DNA of 64,000 bases, taken from positions 434,001-498,000 of the forward strand of contig JACKEY010000004.1 in NCBI GenBank assembly GCA_020632755.1, given 5' to 3'. The notes under the pieces were generated by a model that saw nothing but the letters and a program-made list of their open reading frames with translations, did no database searches and had not been told where the DNA came from. Positions 34,294-42,792 of this stretch are shown here, piece after piece; positions within the stretch are counted from its first letter, which is position 1; each line of letters opens with the position of its first letter. Both the position numbers and the translations under genes were made by a program. The DNA comes from Alphaproteobacteria bacterium. GTDB taxonomy: Bacteria; Myxococcota_A; UBA796; UBA2385.

Positions 34294-36105
34294 ATGTCCC
34301 CGAGCCTGTTCCTGGCCCTGTCGCTCGCCTGCAGCGGCGGCAACATCAAGGTCGGCACCACCCCCGACAAGGACTCCGGCGGGGGCGACGACACCGGCTC
34401 CGGCCCGCCGCCCAAGGACGACGACGGCGACGGCTGGTTCACCCCCGACGACTGCAACGACTACGACCCCGCGATCAACCCGGACGCGACCGAGGTCTGC
34501 GACGGCGTCGACAACGACTGCAACGGCATCGCCGACGTCAACGACGCCGTCGACACCCGCACCTACTACAAGGACGGCGACGGCGACGGCTACGGCGATC
34601 CCAGCAGCGAGATCGCCACCTGCAGCCGCCCCCCGGGCTTCGTCGAAGACGGCACCGACTGTGCCGACGACGACCCGACCACGAACCCCGGCGCCCCCGA
34701 GATCTGCAACGACGGCGCGGACAACAACTGCAACGGCCAGGAAGGCGAGTGCGACCTGTCCGGCGACGTCTACCTGACGGATGCCGCCGGCATCTGGGCC
34801 GGCGAAGCGGGCGGTGACCAGGCCGGCTACGCGCTCAGCAGCGCTGGCGACATCGATGGGGACGGGCTGGACGACTTCCTGGTCGCGTCCCCCTTCCACG
34901 ACGGCAGCGCCACCGACGGCGGCGCGGTCTACGTGGTCTCCGGGCCCGGCACCGGCACCCACAGCCTGTCGGCCGCCACGGCCGTCTGGTACGGCACGGC
35001 GCGGTCCGAGAACGCGGGCACCGCGGTCAGCGGCGTCGGCGACGTCAACGGCGATGGCTACGCCGACTTCCTGGTCGGCAGCTACCACGCGGACCTGGGC
35101 GGCAACGACAGCGGCGCGGCCTACCTGGTGCTGGGCCCGACCAGCGGCGAGAACCAGTTCGTGGGCGGCGCCGACGCGGTGCTGGTCGGCGAGCTGTCCT
35201 ACGACGTGGCCGGCGAGTCGGTCGGCGGCGGCGTCGACCTGACCGGCGACGGCACCGCCGACCTGCTGATCGGCAGCTCGGGCCAGGGCGACGGCGGCTT
35301 CCAGAGCCGCGGCCGGGCCTACGTGGTCAGCGGGGCGGCCCGCGGCACCGTCGATCTGTCCGAAGCCAGCGCCTTCATCGACGGGGCCGAGAGCTACGAC
35401 CGGGTCAGCCGGGTGGCGGCGCTGGACGACATGGACGGCGACGGCATCGGCGACGTGGCGATCGGCGCCTGGTCCGCCCCGAACAACGACGGCTTCGGCG
35501 GCGCCTGGGTCTTCCACGGCCCGCTCTCCGGCAGCGTCACCATCGACGACGCCGATCTGATCATGGACGGCGACATCGAAGACGGCCGGGCCGGCTGGGC
35601 GCTGGCCTCGGCCGGCGACGTGAACGGCGACGGCAAGACCGACCTGCTGGTCGGGGCGCCCGAAGCGGACGGCGCGGCGTCGGAAGCCGGCATGGCCTGG
35701 CTGGTGTTCGGACCCGGCACCAGCGGCGCGCTCAGCGGGGCCGACGTGACCTTCCAGGGCACCGAGACCCGCGCCAACCTGGGCTACACCGTGGCCGGCG
35801 GCGGCGACCTGGACAACGACGGCCGGGCCGACGTGGCCATCGGCGCGCTGATGTCCGACCTGGGCGGCACCGACAGCGGCGGCGCCTGGCTGTGGTACAG
35901 CCCGGCGGCCGGCACCCTGACCATCGACGACGCCGACCTGGCCATCATCCCCGAGGTCGCCCGCGATGAAGCCGCCGCCAGCCTGGCCTTCGCCGGCAAC
36001 GTCAACGGCGACTGCTGCAGCGACCTGCTGATCGGCGCGACCGAGGCCGACCGCGGCGGGTCCGGGTCGGGCGCGGCCTACCTGCTGACCGGCTCGGGCA
36101 TCTGA
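34294..36105 (+). CDS. Lipoprotein with MopE-type metal-binding motifs and FG-GAP repeats
   Basis: 603 residues. Signal peptide with lipobox SLAC (Cys13), then an Asp/Gly-rich linker. Residues about 42-150 carry two copies of the Asp/Cys module DGDGW...DDCNDYDP...CDGVDNDCNG, the putative metal-binding motif of the MopE family common in myxobacteria-like secreted proteins. From about residue 160 the protein is a chain of integrin-alpha/FG-GAP repeats (AGDIDGDGLDDFLVASP, VGDVNGDGYADFLVGS and so on), each with a DxDxDG calcium loop, forming a beta-propeller. Likely outer-surface, calcium-dependent adhesion or scaffold. The next gene, a GT4 enzyme, starts ten bases after the stop. Confidence 0.9.
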   Translation: MSPSLFLALSLACSGGNIKVGTTPDKDSGGGDDTGSGPPPKDDDGDGWFTPDDCNDYDPAINPDATEVCDGVDNDCNGIADVNDAVDTRTYYKDGDGDGYGDPSSEIATCSRPPGFVEDGTDCADDDPTTNPGAPEICNDGADNNCNGQEGECDLSGDVYLTDAAGIWAGEAGGDQAGYALSSAGDIDGDGLDDFLVASPFHDGSATDGGAVYVVSGPGTGTHSLSAATAVWYGTARSENAGTAVSGVGDVNGDGYADFLVGSYHADLGGNDSGAAYLVLGPTSGENQFVGGADAVLVGELSYDVAGESVGGGVDLTGDGTADLLIGSSGQGDGGFQSRGRAYVVSGAARGTVDLSEASAFIDGAESYDRVSRVAALDDMDGDGIGDVAIGAWSAPNNDGFGGAWVFHGPLSGSVTIDDADLIMDGDIEDGRAGWALASAGDVNGDGKTDLLVGAPEADGAASEAGMAWLVFGPGTSGALSGADVTFQGTETRANLGYTVAGGGDLDNDGRADVAIGALMSDLGGTDSGGAWLWYSPAAGTLTIDDADLAIIPEVARDEAAASLAFAGNVNGDCCSDLLIGATEADRGGSGSGAAYLLTGSGI

Positions 36106-36115
36106 CGAGGGCGCG

Positions 36116-37237
36116 ATGCGCATCCTGATGGCGGCGCGGCGGTATCCGCCGGATGTCTTCTCGGGCACCGAGACCGTGTTCCAGAGCCTGTACCAGCAGG
36201 CGAGGGAGCGGCACGAGGTGCGGCTGGTGGTGGGCTTCTCGCGGGCCCGCGAGCTGGTGCCGGCCGAGGCGGCGGCGGTCGATCTGCGCGGCCTGTCCAA
36301 GGGCCGGGCGTGGGCGCGCATGGCGAGGGGCATCGCCAGCGAGGCGCGGTCCTTCCGGCCCGACGTGGTGCTGTCCAACAGCATCGAGGTGCCGCCCGTC
36401 GGCGTGCCGGCGGCCTGCATCGTGCACGACCTGAACTTCGGCGAGGCCAGCGGTGCCAGCATCAAGAGCACCCTGGCGGGGCGCGCCAAGGCCGGCTTCT
36501 ACGCGGCCCGGTCGCGCGGGCTGGACGCCGTCATCACCGTCAGCGCGGCCAGCGCCCGGGTCCTGGCCCACGCCGGCGTGCCCGGCGACAAGGTGACCGT
36601 GGTGCACAACGGCGTCGACGTCGACCGCTTCGCCCCGACCGCCGGGCCCGGCTGGGGGGACGACCCCTTCCGCTCCGACCGCGGGGTCGGCAGCGCCGAG
36701 CGCCCGATCCGCTTCGCCTACCCGTCGCGCATCCTCCCCGGGAAGGGCCAGCACCACGCGATCGATGCGATCGCCCGCCTGCCGCGGGACCACAAGCGCC
36801 GCGCCCGCCTGACCGTGGTCGGGGCGGCGGCCGACCCGGTCTACCTGGACCAGGTGCGGGTCCAGGCCTTCGACCAGCCCGTCGACTTCGCCACCGACGT
36901 GCCCGACATCGCGCCCTACTACCGCGACGCGGACGTGATCCTGTTCCCCACCGTGATGGACGAGGGCTTCGGCTTCACCGCGGTCGACGCCATGGCCGCC
37001 GGCCGGCCCTGCATCTGGTTCGACCAGCCCGCCATCCGCGAGGCGACGGGCGGCATCGGCGTGGCCGTGCCCCGGGGCGATGTCGTGGCCCTGCGCGACG
37101 CGATGAAGGCGCTGATGGACGACCCCGACGCGCGCGCCCGCATCGGCCGCGAGGGCCGGGCCTTCGTGCTGGCCCAGCGGTCCTGGGCCGCGGTCTGGCA
37201 GCGCTACGAAGCGGTGCTGGCCGGCATCCGGCGCTGA
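36116..37237 (+). CDS. GT4-family glycosyltransferase
   Basis: 373 residues. GT-B layout: N-terminal acceptor domain (RRYPPDVFSGTETVF), linker VTVSAASARVLAHAGVPGDKVTVVHNGVDVDRFAP, and C-terminal donor domain with FAYPSRILPGKGQHHAI and DEGFGFTAVDAMAAGRP. The last replaces the usual E-x7-E motif with E...D. It would add a sugar from a nucleotide sugar at the cytoplasmic face of the membrane. No signal peptide. It sits ten bases after the MopE/FG-GAP lipoprotein gene and some 5 kb from the exopolysaccharide operon, so it may glycosylate the lipoprotein or contribute to the polysaccharide. Sugar specificity unknown. Confidence 0.92.
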   Translation: MRILMAARRYPPDVFSGTETVFQSLYQQARERHEVRLVVGFSRARELVPAEAAAVDLRGLSKGRAWARMARGIASEARSFRPDVVLSNSIEVPPVGVPAACIVHDLNFGEASGASIKSTLAGRAKAGFYAARSRGLDAVITVSAASARVLAHAGVPGDKVTVVHNGVDVDRFAPTAGPGWGDDPFRSDRGVGSAERPIRFAYPSRILPGKGQHHAIDAIARLPRDHKRRARLTVVGAAADPVYLDQVRVQAFDQPVDFATDVPDIAPYYRDADVILFPTVMDEGFGFTAVDAMAAGRPCIWFDQPAIREATGGIGVAVPRGDVVALRDAMKALMDDPDARARIGREGRAFVLAQRSWAAVWQRYEAVLAGIRR

Positions 37238-37252
37238 GCCCAGGCGCCCTGA

Positions 37253-38698
37253 TCAGTCGGTGGGCCCGTCACCGGGCCGCAGCTCGACGGCCTGGTCCGG
37301 GTCATCGAGCAGGTTGAGCAGGGCCCTGCCTTCGCCCTCGGCCCGGTCGTCGCCGGCGGCGTGCAGCACCAGCTCCCAGCTGCCCCGGCGCAGGCCGTCG
37401 AAGCTGCCGGCATCGCCGTCGGCACAGGTCCCGTGGCGGCTGCCGCCCGGGCCGTACAGGTCGAAGACGCAGGGGCCGGGGCCGCGCCAGTGCCACGCGA
37501 TGCGGCCGTCCTCGCGCAGATCGAGGGTGACCGGCTCCGGGCCGCCGAAGCCGGCGTGCAGCAGCCGCTGGTCGGTCAGGCCGAGCGGCCCCTCGTCCAC
37601 CAGGTCGAGCTGCAGGTTCCCCTGCGGGCAAGGGCAGTGGAGGGTGTGGCCCGCGGCAGAGGGCGCATCCGGCTCGCGGCAGGGCAGGCCCTCGCAGCGC
37701 AGGGCGAGGTGGGCGGTGTCGGGGAGGGAGACCCCCCGGACGGTCACGGTCAGGCTGTCGTTGTCCTTCAGCCGGACGCTGTGGTCGCCGCCGTCCAGCT
37801 CGAGCGGAAAGCCCCGCGCGCCGTGGTCGAAGCTGCCCGCGTGGCAGGGCAGCAGCTGGCCGGGCCCGCGCACGACGAACCGCCCGCCGCCCAGCGTCTC
37901 GACCGTGCGCCCCGTGCACGCCAGCCACACCTCCTCGACCGGATTGCCGTCTTCGTCCCGGACGCTGACCGTGGCTTCGTCCTGCCCGGACAGCACCAGC
38001 CGCTGCTCTCCGGGACCGTCGACCTGCAGTCGCTCCAAGCGGGGCCGGCCGTCGGGCTCGTCCAGCCGCACGCCCAACACCCCGCAGCCCAGGTCCGGGA
38101 TGTCGGCGCACTGGTCCTCGTCCAGGGGCACCGCGTGCAGGCGCCCGCCGCCCTCGGGGGACCAGGCCAGCTGCTCGTAGCGGACGTCGGGCCCGAGCGC
38201 CGAGCTGTCGACGCACAGGCGCGACGGACAGGCGGGCGCCCACAGCGAGATCGTGGCGGTGCCGCAGCCCGGTGGCGCGTCGGTCGTGCCCTCGAGGTCG
38301 AGGGCCGACGAGACCAGGGTCCGCCCGGGCACCCGCACGCGGTCGAAGCGGGCCGCGGGCACCGTGCCCGGCGGCAGGCAGCCCGCCCGGTCGGTGCGGC
38401 GCTCGATGGTCGGACCGCCGGTGTCGGCGTCGTCCGGGTCGGGGACGTCGACCTCGACGCCACCCAGGGGCGCGCCGTCGGCATCGGCCAGGCACAGGCA
38501 GGCGCTGCCTGGCGCTTCGAGCGCCTCGCCCGGGGCCGACCGGTGCGCAGGCGCCTCTCGGGCGGGGTCCCGGGTGTCCGACGACGACCCGTCCTCCTCG
38601 GCGACGGGATCCTCCTCCCCCGACCCCCGCAGGGCCCAGAAGACCCCGGCGACGGCCAGGACGGCGGGGATGGCCCACAGTGCGCGCTTCCGACCCAT
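37253..38698 (-). CDS. Membrane-anchored, Cys-rich extracytoplasmic protein, unknown function
   Basis: 481 residues. One N-terminal helix (residues 6-23), then an acidic/Ser-rich linker to about residue 55. The rest is mostly beta, with many Cys (SACLCLADADG, CGVLGVRLDE, LACTGRTVE, LLPCHAG, LRCEGLPC, LHCPCPQG). The spacing of short strands and GxVxLxD patterns looks like successive Ig-like or carboxypeptidase-regulatory-like domains, but I recognise no family. It is divergent from the DUF362-ferredoxin gene; the 53-base gap holds a promoter candidate for each. Transcription probably starts on the ATG (TAGCGT box), and no ribosome binding site is present. Confidence 0.72.
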   Translation of the reverse strand: MGRKRALWAIPAVLAVAGVFWALRGSGEEDPVAEEDGSSSDTRDPAREAPAHRSAPGEALEAPGSACLCLADADGAPLGGVEVDVPDPDDADTGGPTIERRTDRAGCLPPGTVPAARFDRVRVPGRTLVSSALDLEGTTDAPPGCGTATISLWAPACPSRLCVDSSALGPDVRYEQLAWSPEGGGRLHAVPLDEDQCADIPDLGCGVLGVRLDEPDGRPRLERLQVDGPGEQRLVLSGQDEATVSVRDEDGNPVEEVWLACTGRTVETLGGGRFVVRGPGQLLPCHAGSFDHGARGFPLELDGGDHSVRLKDNDSLTVTVRGVSLPDTAHLALRCEGLPCREPDAPSAAGHTLHCPCPQGNLQLDLVDEGPLGLTDQRLLHAGFGGPEPVTLDLREDGRIAWHWRGPGPCVFDLYGPGGSRHGTCADGDAGSFDGLRRGSWELVLHAAGDDRAEGEGRALLNLLDDPDQAVELRPGDGPTD

Positions 38699-38710
38699 GT
38701 CCCGACGCTA
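38699..38710 (-). promoter_or_regulatory. Leaderless-type -10 box for the 38698 gene
   Basis: TAGCGT (38710-38705, minus) fits TANNNT with ten bases between TA and ATG. Confidence 0.5.
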
Positions 38711-38722
38711 CCAGCGGGGGGA

Positions 38723-38728
38723 TAGGCT
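38723..38728 (+). promoter_or_regulatory. Candidate -10 box for the DUF362-ferredoxin gene
   Basis: GGATAGGCT: TAGGCT fits TANNNT. Predicted start near 38735, a 17-base leader with GGAG before the GTG. Confidence 0.4.
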
Positions 38729-38751
38729 CTGGATCCACACCGGAGCCATCC

Positions 38752-39993
38752 GTGGCCGATCTGCAGCACTGGACCTTCTCGCGCGGCCGCTTCGCCCACG
38801 GCGCGGCCTGGACGCTGGCCGACGTGCAGGCGCGAGTGCGGCAGCTGCTGGACCACTTCGCGGACCTGCTGCCGGTGGACCCTGCCGCGCGGATCGTGCT
38901 CAAGCCGAACCTGAACAACGACCTCGTCGCGCTGACCGGCAACAGCGTCGACCTGCGCGTGCTGATGGCGCTGCTGACGGCCCTGCGCGAGCGCGGCTAC
39001 ACGGACCTGACGGTCGCCGACGGCAGCAACGTCGGCGTCGAGCGGCGCGGCATCGACACCTTCAAGCGGCTGCGCATCGACCGGCTGGCGAAGCTCCAGG
39101 ACGCGCGCGTGGTCGACCTGAACCACGACGAAGGCGTGCAGGTCCAGCTCACGGCCGGCGCCCACCCGCGGGTGGCGCGCACGGTGCTGGACTGCGACTT
39201 CCTGATCTCCGTGCCCAAGGTCAAGACCCACGTCGAGGCGGGCCTGTCCTGCGCCATGAAGAACTGGGTCGGCATCGCGCGGGGCCAGGACAAGCGGCAC
39301 ATGCACTACGACCTGGGCCGCAACATCTTCACCATCAACCAGGTGGTGATGCCGGACCTGATCATCGTCGACGGGCTGGTCGGCATGGAAGGCAACGGCC
39401 CCGGCGACGGCGAGCCCTTCCGCCTGGGCCAGCTGATGGCCTGCGACGACGCCTTCCTCAACGACGCGGTCGTGCGGCGCCTGGTCGACCTGCCGGTCGA
39501 TCGCATCCCCTACCTGGGGCACGCGCTGGACAGCGGGCACCTCACTCCCCAGTTGCTCGCCGACATCGACGCGCGCGTGCCGGTGCTGCGGCCCATCAAG
39601 CCGGCGCCGCCGCGGACCCGTCTGGCCGAGCTCGCCGACCGCCGCGAGGTCTTCTTCCTCAAGAAGCTGGCCCGTCCCGTGACCGACCAACCCCAGGTGC
39701 TCGAGGCCGCCTACAAGCTGCGGGTCATCCAGGACGTCTACCGCCGCGACGACGACGCGGTCGAGCGCGTGGTGCGCGACCCCGCGGCCTGCGGCAGCTG
39801 CGCGAAGTGCGTGGACTTCTGCCCGACCGGCCTGTCCCTGGACGAGATCGGCGTGGTCCACGAACCCGACCGCTGCATCGGCTGTCTCTACTGCTGGTGG
39901 GTCTGCCCCCAGGACGCCCTGGCCCTGGACGGCCCGCTCAACGCCATGGAGCGCCAGGTGGTCCGCTACAAGCAGGACATCGAGAAGCTGTGA
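38752..39993 (+). CDS. DUF362 domain protein with C-terminal 2[4Fe-4S] ferredoxin
   Basis: 413 residues, GTG with GGAG seven bases upstream. Residues about 35-250 match DUF362 (IVLKPNLNN, VADGSNVGVERRG, DFLISVPKVKTHVEAG, CAMKNWVGIARGQDK). The tail carries two CX2CX2CX3CP clusters: Cys347/350/353/357 and Cys375/378/381/385, a typical 8Fe ferredoxin. DUF362-ferredoxin fusions are thought to be cytoplasmic redox proteins; no substrate is established. Overlap as GTGA with the following propeller gene implies coupled translation, an unusual pairing of a cytoplasmic iron-sulfur protein with a secreted one. Confidence 0.92.
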   Translation: MADLQHWTFSRGRFAHGAAWTLADVQARVRQLLDHFADLLPVDPAARIVLKPNLNNDLVALTGNSVDLRVLMALLTALRERGYTDLTVADGSNVGVERRGIDTFKRLRIDRLAKLQDARVVDLNHDEGVQVQLTAGAHPRVARTVLDCDFLISVPKVKTHVEAGLSCAMKNWVGIARGQDKRHMHYDLGRNIFTINQVVMPDLIIVDGLVGMEGNGPGDGEPFRLGQLMACDDAFLNDAVVRRLVDLPVDRIPYLGHALDSGHLTPQLLADIDARVPVLRPIKPAPPRTRLAELADRREVFFLKKLARPVTDQPQVLEAAYKLRVIQDVYRRDDDAVERVVRDPAACGSCAKCVDFCPTGLSLDEIGVVHEPDRCIGCLYCWWVCPQDALALDGPLNAMERQVVRYKQDIEKL

Positions 39994-42005
39994 GCCTGTT
40001 GCCGTGGGCGGTCCTGGTGCTCGCCGCCCGGGCCGCGGACCCCTGGGAGCGACCGGACCACCTGCGCGTGGCGGCCGAGCCGCCCCGTGTCTGGCGGGAC
40101 CTGGACGCGCGGAAGCGCCGCGTGCGGCTGTGGTGGGACGCAGGCGACGCCCCGGTCGAGATCCAGGCCCTGATCCGCGGTCGCTGGCGCACGGTGGCAC
40201 AGGACGCCGAGCCCGGCTGGACGAGCGATCCCCTACCGCTCGGCGTGGCCCTGCGGGCCCGGCGCGAGGGGCAGCCACCCGGCCGCTGGAGCCCCGTCCT
40301 GACCGCGCCGACGGCCTTCGGGCCCACCGATCTGGCCGGCCTCGCGGCGGAGCCGGGCGCGGTGCTGGGGGCCCGGGTCGGGCAGCTGTCCTTCGACCCG
40401 GCCACCGGCGACACCTGGGCGACGACCCTCGGGGGAGGGGCGCTGCAGGTGACCGAGGCGGGCGAGAGTCGCGCCTGGACGGCCTGGGAGGGGCTGCCCG
40501 ACGGCTTCGTGATCGACGTGCACGCCCGCGAGGGCGAGGTGCTGCTGGGGACCGGGCAGGGCGCGCTGCTGGTCGTGGAGGGGCAGCCGGTCCGGGTGTG
40601 GGATGCCGCCGAGCTGCCCAGCAGCCACGTGCAGGCGGTGGCCTTGGGACCCGACGGCACCCGCTGGCTGGGCACCGACGCGGGGCTGGCCCGGGAGCAG
40701 GCCGGCGCGCTGGCGACGCTGCTGGGCCCGCCGGGCGTGTACAGCATCCACACCGACACCCGCGGCGGCGCCTGGGTCGGCTGGGAAGGCCTGCGCCGCG
40801 TGGAGCCCGACGGCACGCGGGGAGTGCTGCCGGGCATCGACAGCGACAGCCACGTCTACGACCTGGCCTTCTCGGGCGAGCGCCTGTGGGTCGCCACCGA
40901 GGAACAGGGCGTGGTCGAGCTGCGGCCCGACGGGGCCCGCGAGGTCGTGGGGCTGCCGGCCTACGGGCTGGCGGTGCGCGACGGCGCGCTGTGGGCGGCG
41001 GCGGGTGTGGACGGCCTTCGGGACGCCGGCGGGCGCCTGCACGGACGGGAGAGCGGCCTGCCCGGCGACACGGTCTGGTCGGTCGAGCCTGGACGCGTGG
41101 GGCTGTGGGTGGGCACCGACGGGGGGCTGGCCTGGCTGCGCCCAGGTGCCGGCGGCATGCTGCCGACCTCCGATGTCTGGGCGCCGCCCCGCAGCCGCTG
41201 GCCGGCCGACGCCCGTGCCGATGCGCTGCTGTTGCGGAAGAACGGGCTGGTGGTCGGCGGTGATGCCGGGCTGACCCGGGTCGGGAACGTGCTGCGCGAC
41301 GGCGACGACCTGATCGTCGGCGCGCGGCAGCCGGTGGTGGCGCTGCTCGCCGACGGGCACGGCGGCGCCTGGGCAGTGGGGCCGGGAGCGGTGCACCTCG
41401 ACCGCCGCGGCGACCTGCGGCTGGTCGAGCTGCCGGGAGTGGCCCGCGACGCCGCGCTGCTCGGCGACGATCTCTACGTCGTGCTGCCGTCGGGACTGCA
41501 CCGCGTCGCCGCCGGCTCCGAGCGCGCCGAGCTGCTCACCGCCGCAGACGACCTGACGCGGATCTCCGCTGCGGGTGCGGGCCTGTGGGTGGTCCAGTCC
41601 GGTCGGCTGATGGAGTGGATCGACGGGGCCCTCATCCCGGTCCCCGCCGCCGGGCAGGTGCTGAGCGTGTCGGCCGACCCCGCGCAGCCGGGACACGTCT
41701 GGGTGGGTGGATTGGCCGGACTGCGTCGCGTGGGCTCACGGGCCTCCGGTGGAGCGCTGCCCGTCGAGATCCCAGTGCTCGACGACGTCATCGCCGCGAT
41801 CCCGGCGGTCGCGGCCGACGGCGAGGGCGGCGTCTGGTTCGCCACCGGCGGGGGCCGGGTGGCCCGGCTGGGCGTCGACCTGTCGCTGCACTGGCTCGAC
41901 CTGCCGGTGCTGCCGGCCGTGGTCGGCATCGACGTCGACCCTCGCGATCCGTCCGTGGCCTGGCTGCGGACCGTGCGTGGCACCTGGCGGGTGAGGGCGC
42001 CCTGA
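39990..42005 (+). CDS. Secreted beta-propeller protein (two-component-regulator-propeller-like)
   Basis: 671 residues, GTG start overlapping the upstream stop. A short signal peptide (LLPWAVLVLAARA) precedes an N-terminal Ig-like part. From about residue 125 there are repeated blades with the form (T/S)WxGTDxGLxR: DGTRWLGTDAGLARE, GAWVGWEGLRRVEPDG, RLWVATEEQGVVEL, GLWVGTDGGLAWLRPG, HVWVGGLAGLRRVG and GVWFATGGGRVARLG. This is the pattern of the periplasmic sensor propellers of hybrid two-component regulators. Here no histidine kinase or membrane helix follows, so it is a free periplasmic or secreted propeller. Convergent with the WecG-like gene. Confidence 0.85.
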   Translation: MSLLPWAVLVLAARAADPWERPDHLRVAAEPPRVWRDLDARKRRVRLWWDAGDAPVEIQALIRGRWRTVAQDAEPGWTSDPLPLGVALRARREGQPPGRWSPVLTAPTAFGPTDLAGLAAEPGAVLGARVGQLSFDPATGDTWATTLGGGALQVTEAGESRAWTAWEGLPDGFVIDVHAREGEVLLGTGQGALLVVEGQPVRVWDAAELPSSHVQAVALGPDGTRWLGTDAGLAREQAGALATLLGPPGVYSIHTDTRGGAWVGWEGLRRVEPDGTRGVLPGIDSDSHVYDLAFSGERLWVATEEQGVVELRPDGAREVVGLPAYGLAVRDGALWAAAGVDGLRDAGGRLHGRESGLPGDTVWSVEPGRVGLWVGTDGGLAWLRPGAGGMLPTSDVWAPPRSRWPADARADALLLRKNGLVVGGDAGLTRVGNVLRDGDDLIVGARQPVVALLADGHGGAWAVGPGAVHLDRRGDLRLVELPGVARDAALLGDDLYVVLPSGLHRVAAGSERAELLTAADDLTRISAAGAGLWVVQSGRLMEWIDGALIPVPAAGQVLSVSADPAQPGHVWVGGLAGLRRVGSRASGGALPVEIPVLDDVIAAIPAVAADGEGGVWFATGGGRVARLGVDLSLHWLDLPVLPAVVGIDVDPRDPSVAWLRTVRGTWRVRAP

Positions 42006-42021
42006 CGCGGCAGCGCCCGGA

Positions 42022-42783
42022 CTACCGCTGCTGGGGCCGGCCGAGCCGCTGGGCCAGCACCCGCGCCATGAACAGCGGGTTGCCCAGCAGGTAGCGCTTC
42101 CACAGCCGTCCGGGCTCGGCGATCAGCCGGCCGACCCACTCCGCGCGGTCCGTGAACCAGCGCGGGCCCCGCGGCGTGCGCCCGGCCAGGAAGTCGGCCG
42201 TCGCCCCCAGGCACCAGACGACCGGGGCGTCGATGCGGTCGCGGCGGGCATCGACCCAGTACTCCTGGGTCGGGGTGCCCATGCCCACCAGCACGATGTC
42301 GGGGGCGAAGGCGTTGATCCGCTCGATGCTGGCGGCGTCTTCGGGGCCCGTGCGGGGGTGGTAGCCGTGGTCCGTGGCCAGCTGCAGGCCCGGGTGCCGG
42401 CTCCGGAGCACCGCGGCGGCGTCTTCCGTGACGCCCGGCGCGCCGCCGATCCAGTAGATGCGCCAGCCCTCGGCCTCGGCGCGGGCCGCCAGGTCCCAGA
42501 TCCAGTCCGCGCCCGTCATGCGGTGGGGCAGGTCGGCGCCCAGCAGGCGCGCGCCGGCCCGCACGCCGTTGCCGTCGCAGAAGCACAGGTCGACGCCGTT
42601 GAGGAAGCGGGTCAGCCCGCCGTCGCGGGCCGCGGTGTTCAGCACGTGCACGTTGGCGTAGGCGACCGTCCGCCGCTCGCCGGCGGCGATGGCAGCGCCC
42701 ACCCGCTCCAGCAGGTCGTCCCAGGACAAGGGGTGCACGTGCACCCCCAGCACGTCGACGGTCGAGGGCTCAGCCGTGGCCAC
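42022..42783 (-). CDS. WecG/TagA/CpsF-family glycosyltransferase (GT26)
   Basis: 253 residues, the usual size for the family. Recognisable segments: RTVAYANVHVLNTAARD (including the Asn of the conserved N-x-H/D pair), DGNGVRAGARLLG, HRMTGADWIWDL, RIYWIGGAPGV, DIVLVGMGTPTQEYWV and GATADFLAGRTPRGPRWF. Such enzymes add N-acetylmannosamine-type or related sugars to undecaprenyl-linked precursors. Ten bases separate it from the upstream lipoprotein gene, so it is probably the last gene of the exopolysaccharide operon that begins at 53164. Acts at the cytoplasmic membrane face. Confidence 0.95.
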   Translation of the reverse strand: MATAEPSTVDVLGVHVHPLSWDDLLERVGAAIAAGERRTVAYANVHVLNTAARDGGLTRFLNGVDLCFCDGNGVRAGARLLGADLPHRMTGADWIWDLAARAEAEGWRIYWIGGAPGVTEDAAAVLRSRHPGLQLATDHGYHPRTGPEDAASIERINAFAPDIVLVGMGTPTQEYWVDARRDRIDAPVVWCLGATADFLAGRTPRGPRWFTDRAEWVGRLIAEPGRLWKRYLLGNPLFMARVLAQRLGRPQQR

Positions 42784-42792
42784 GGGGCCTGC

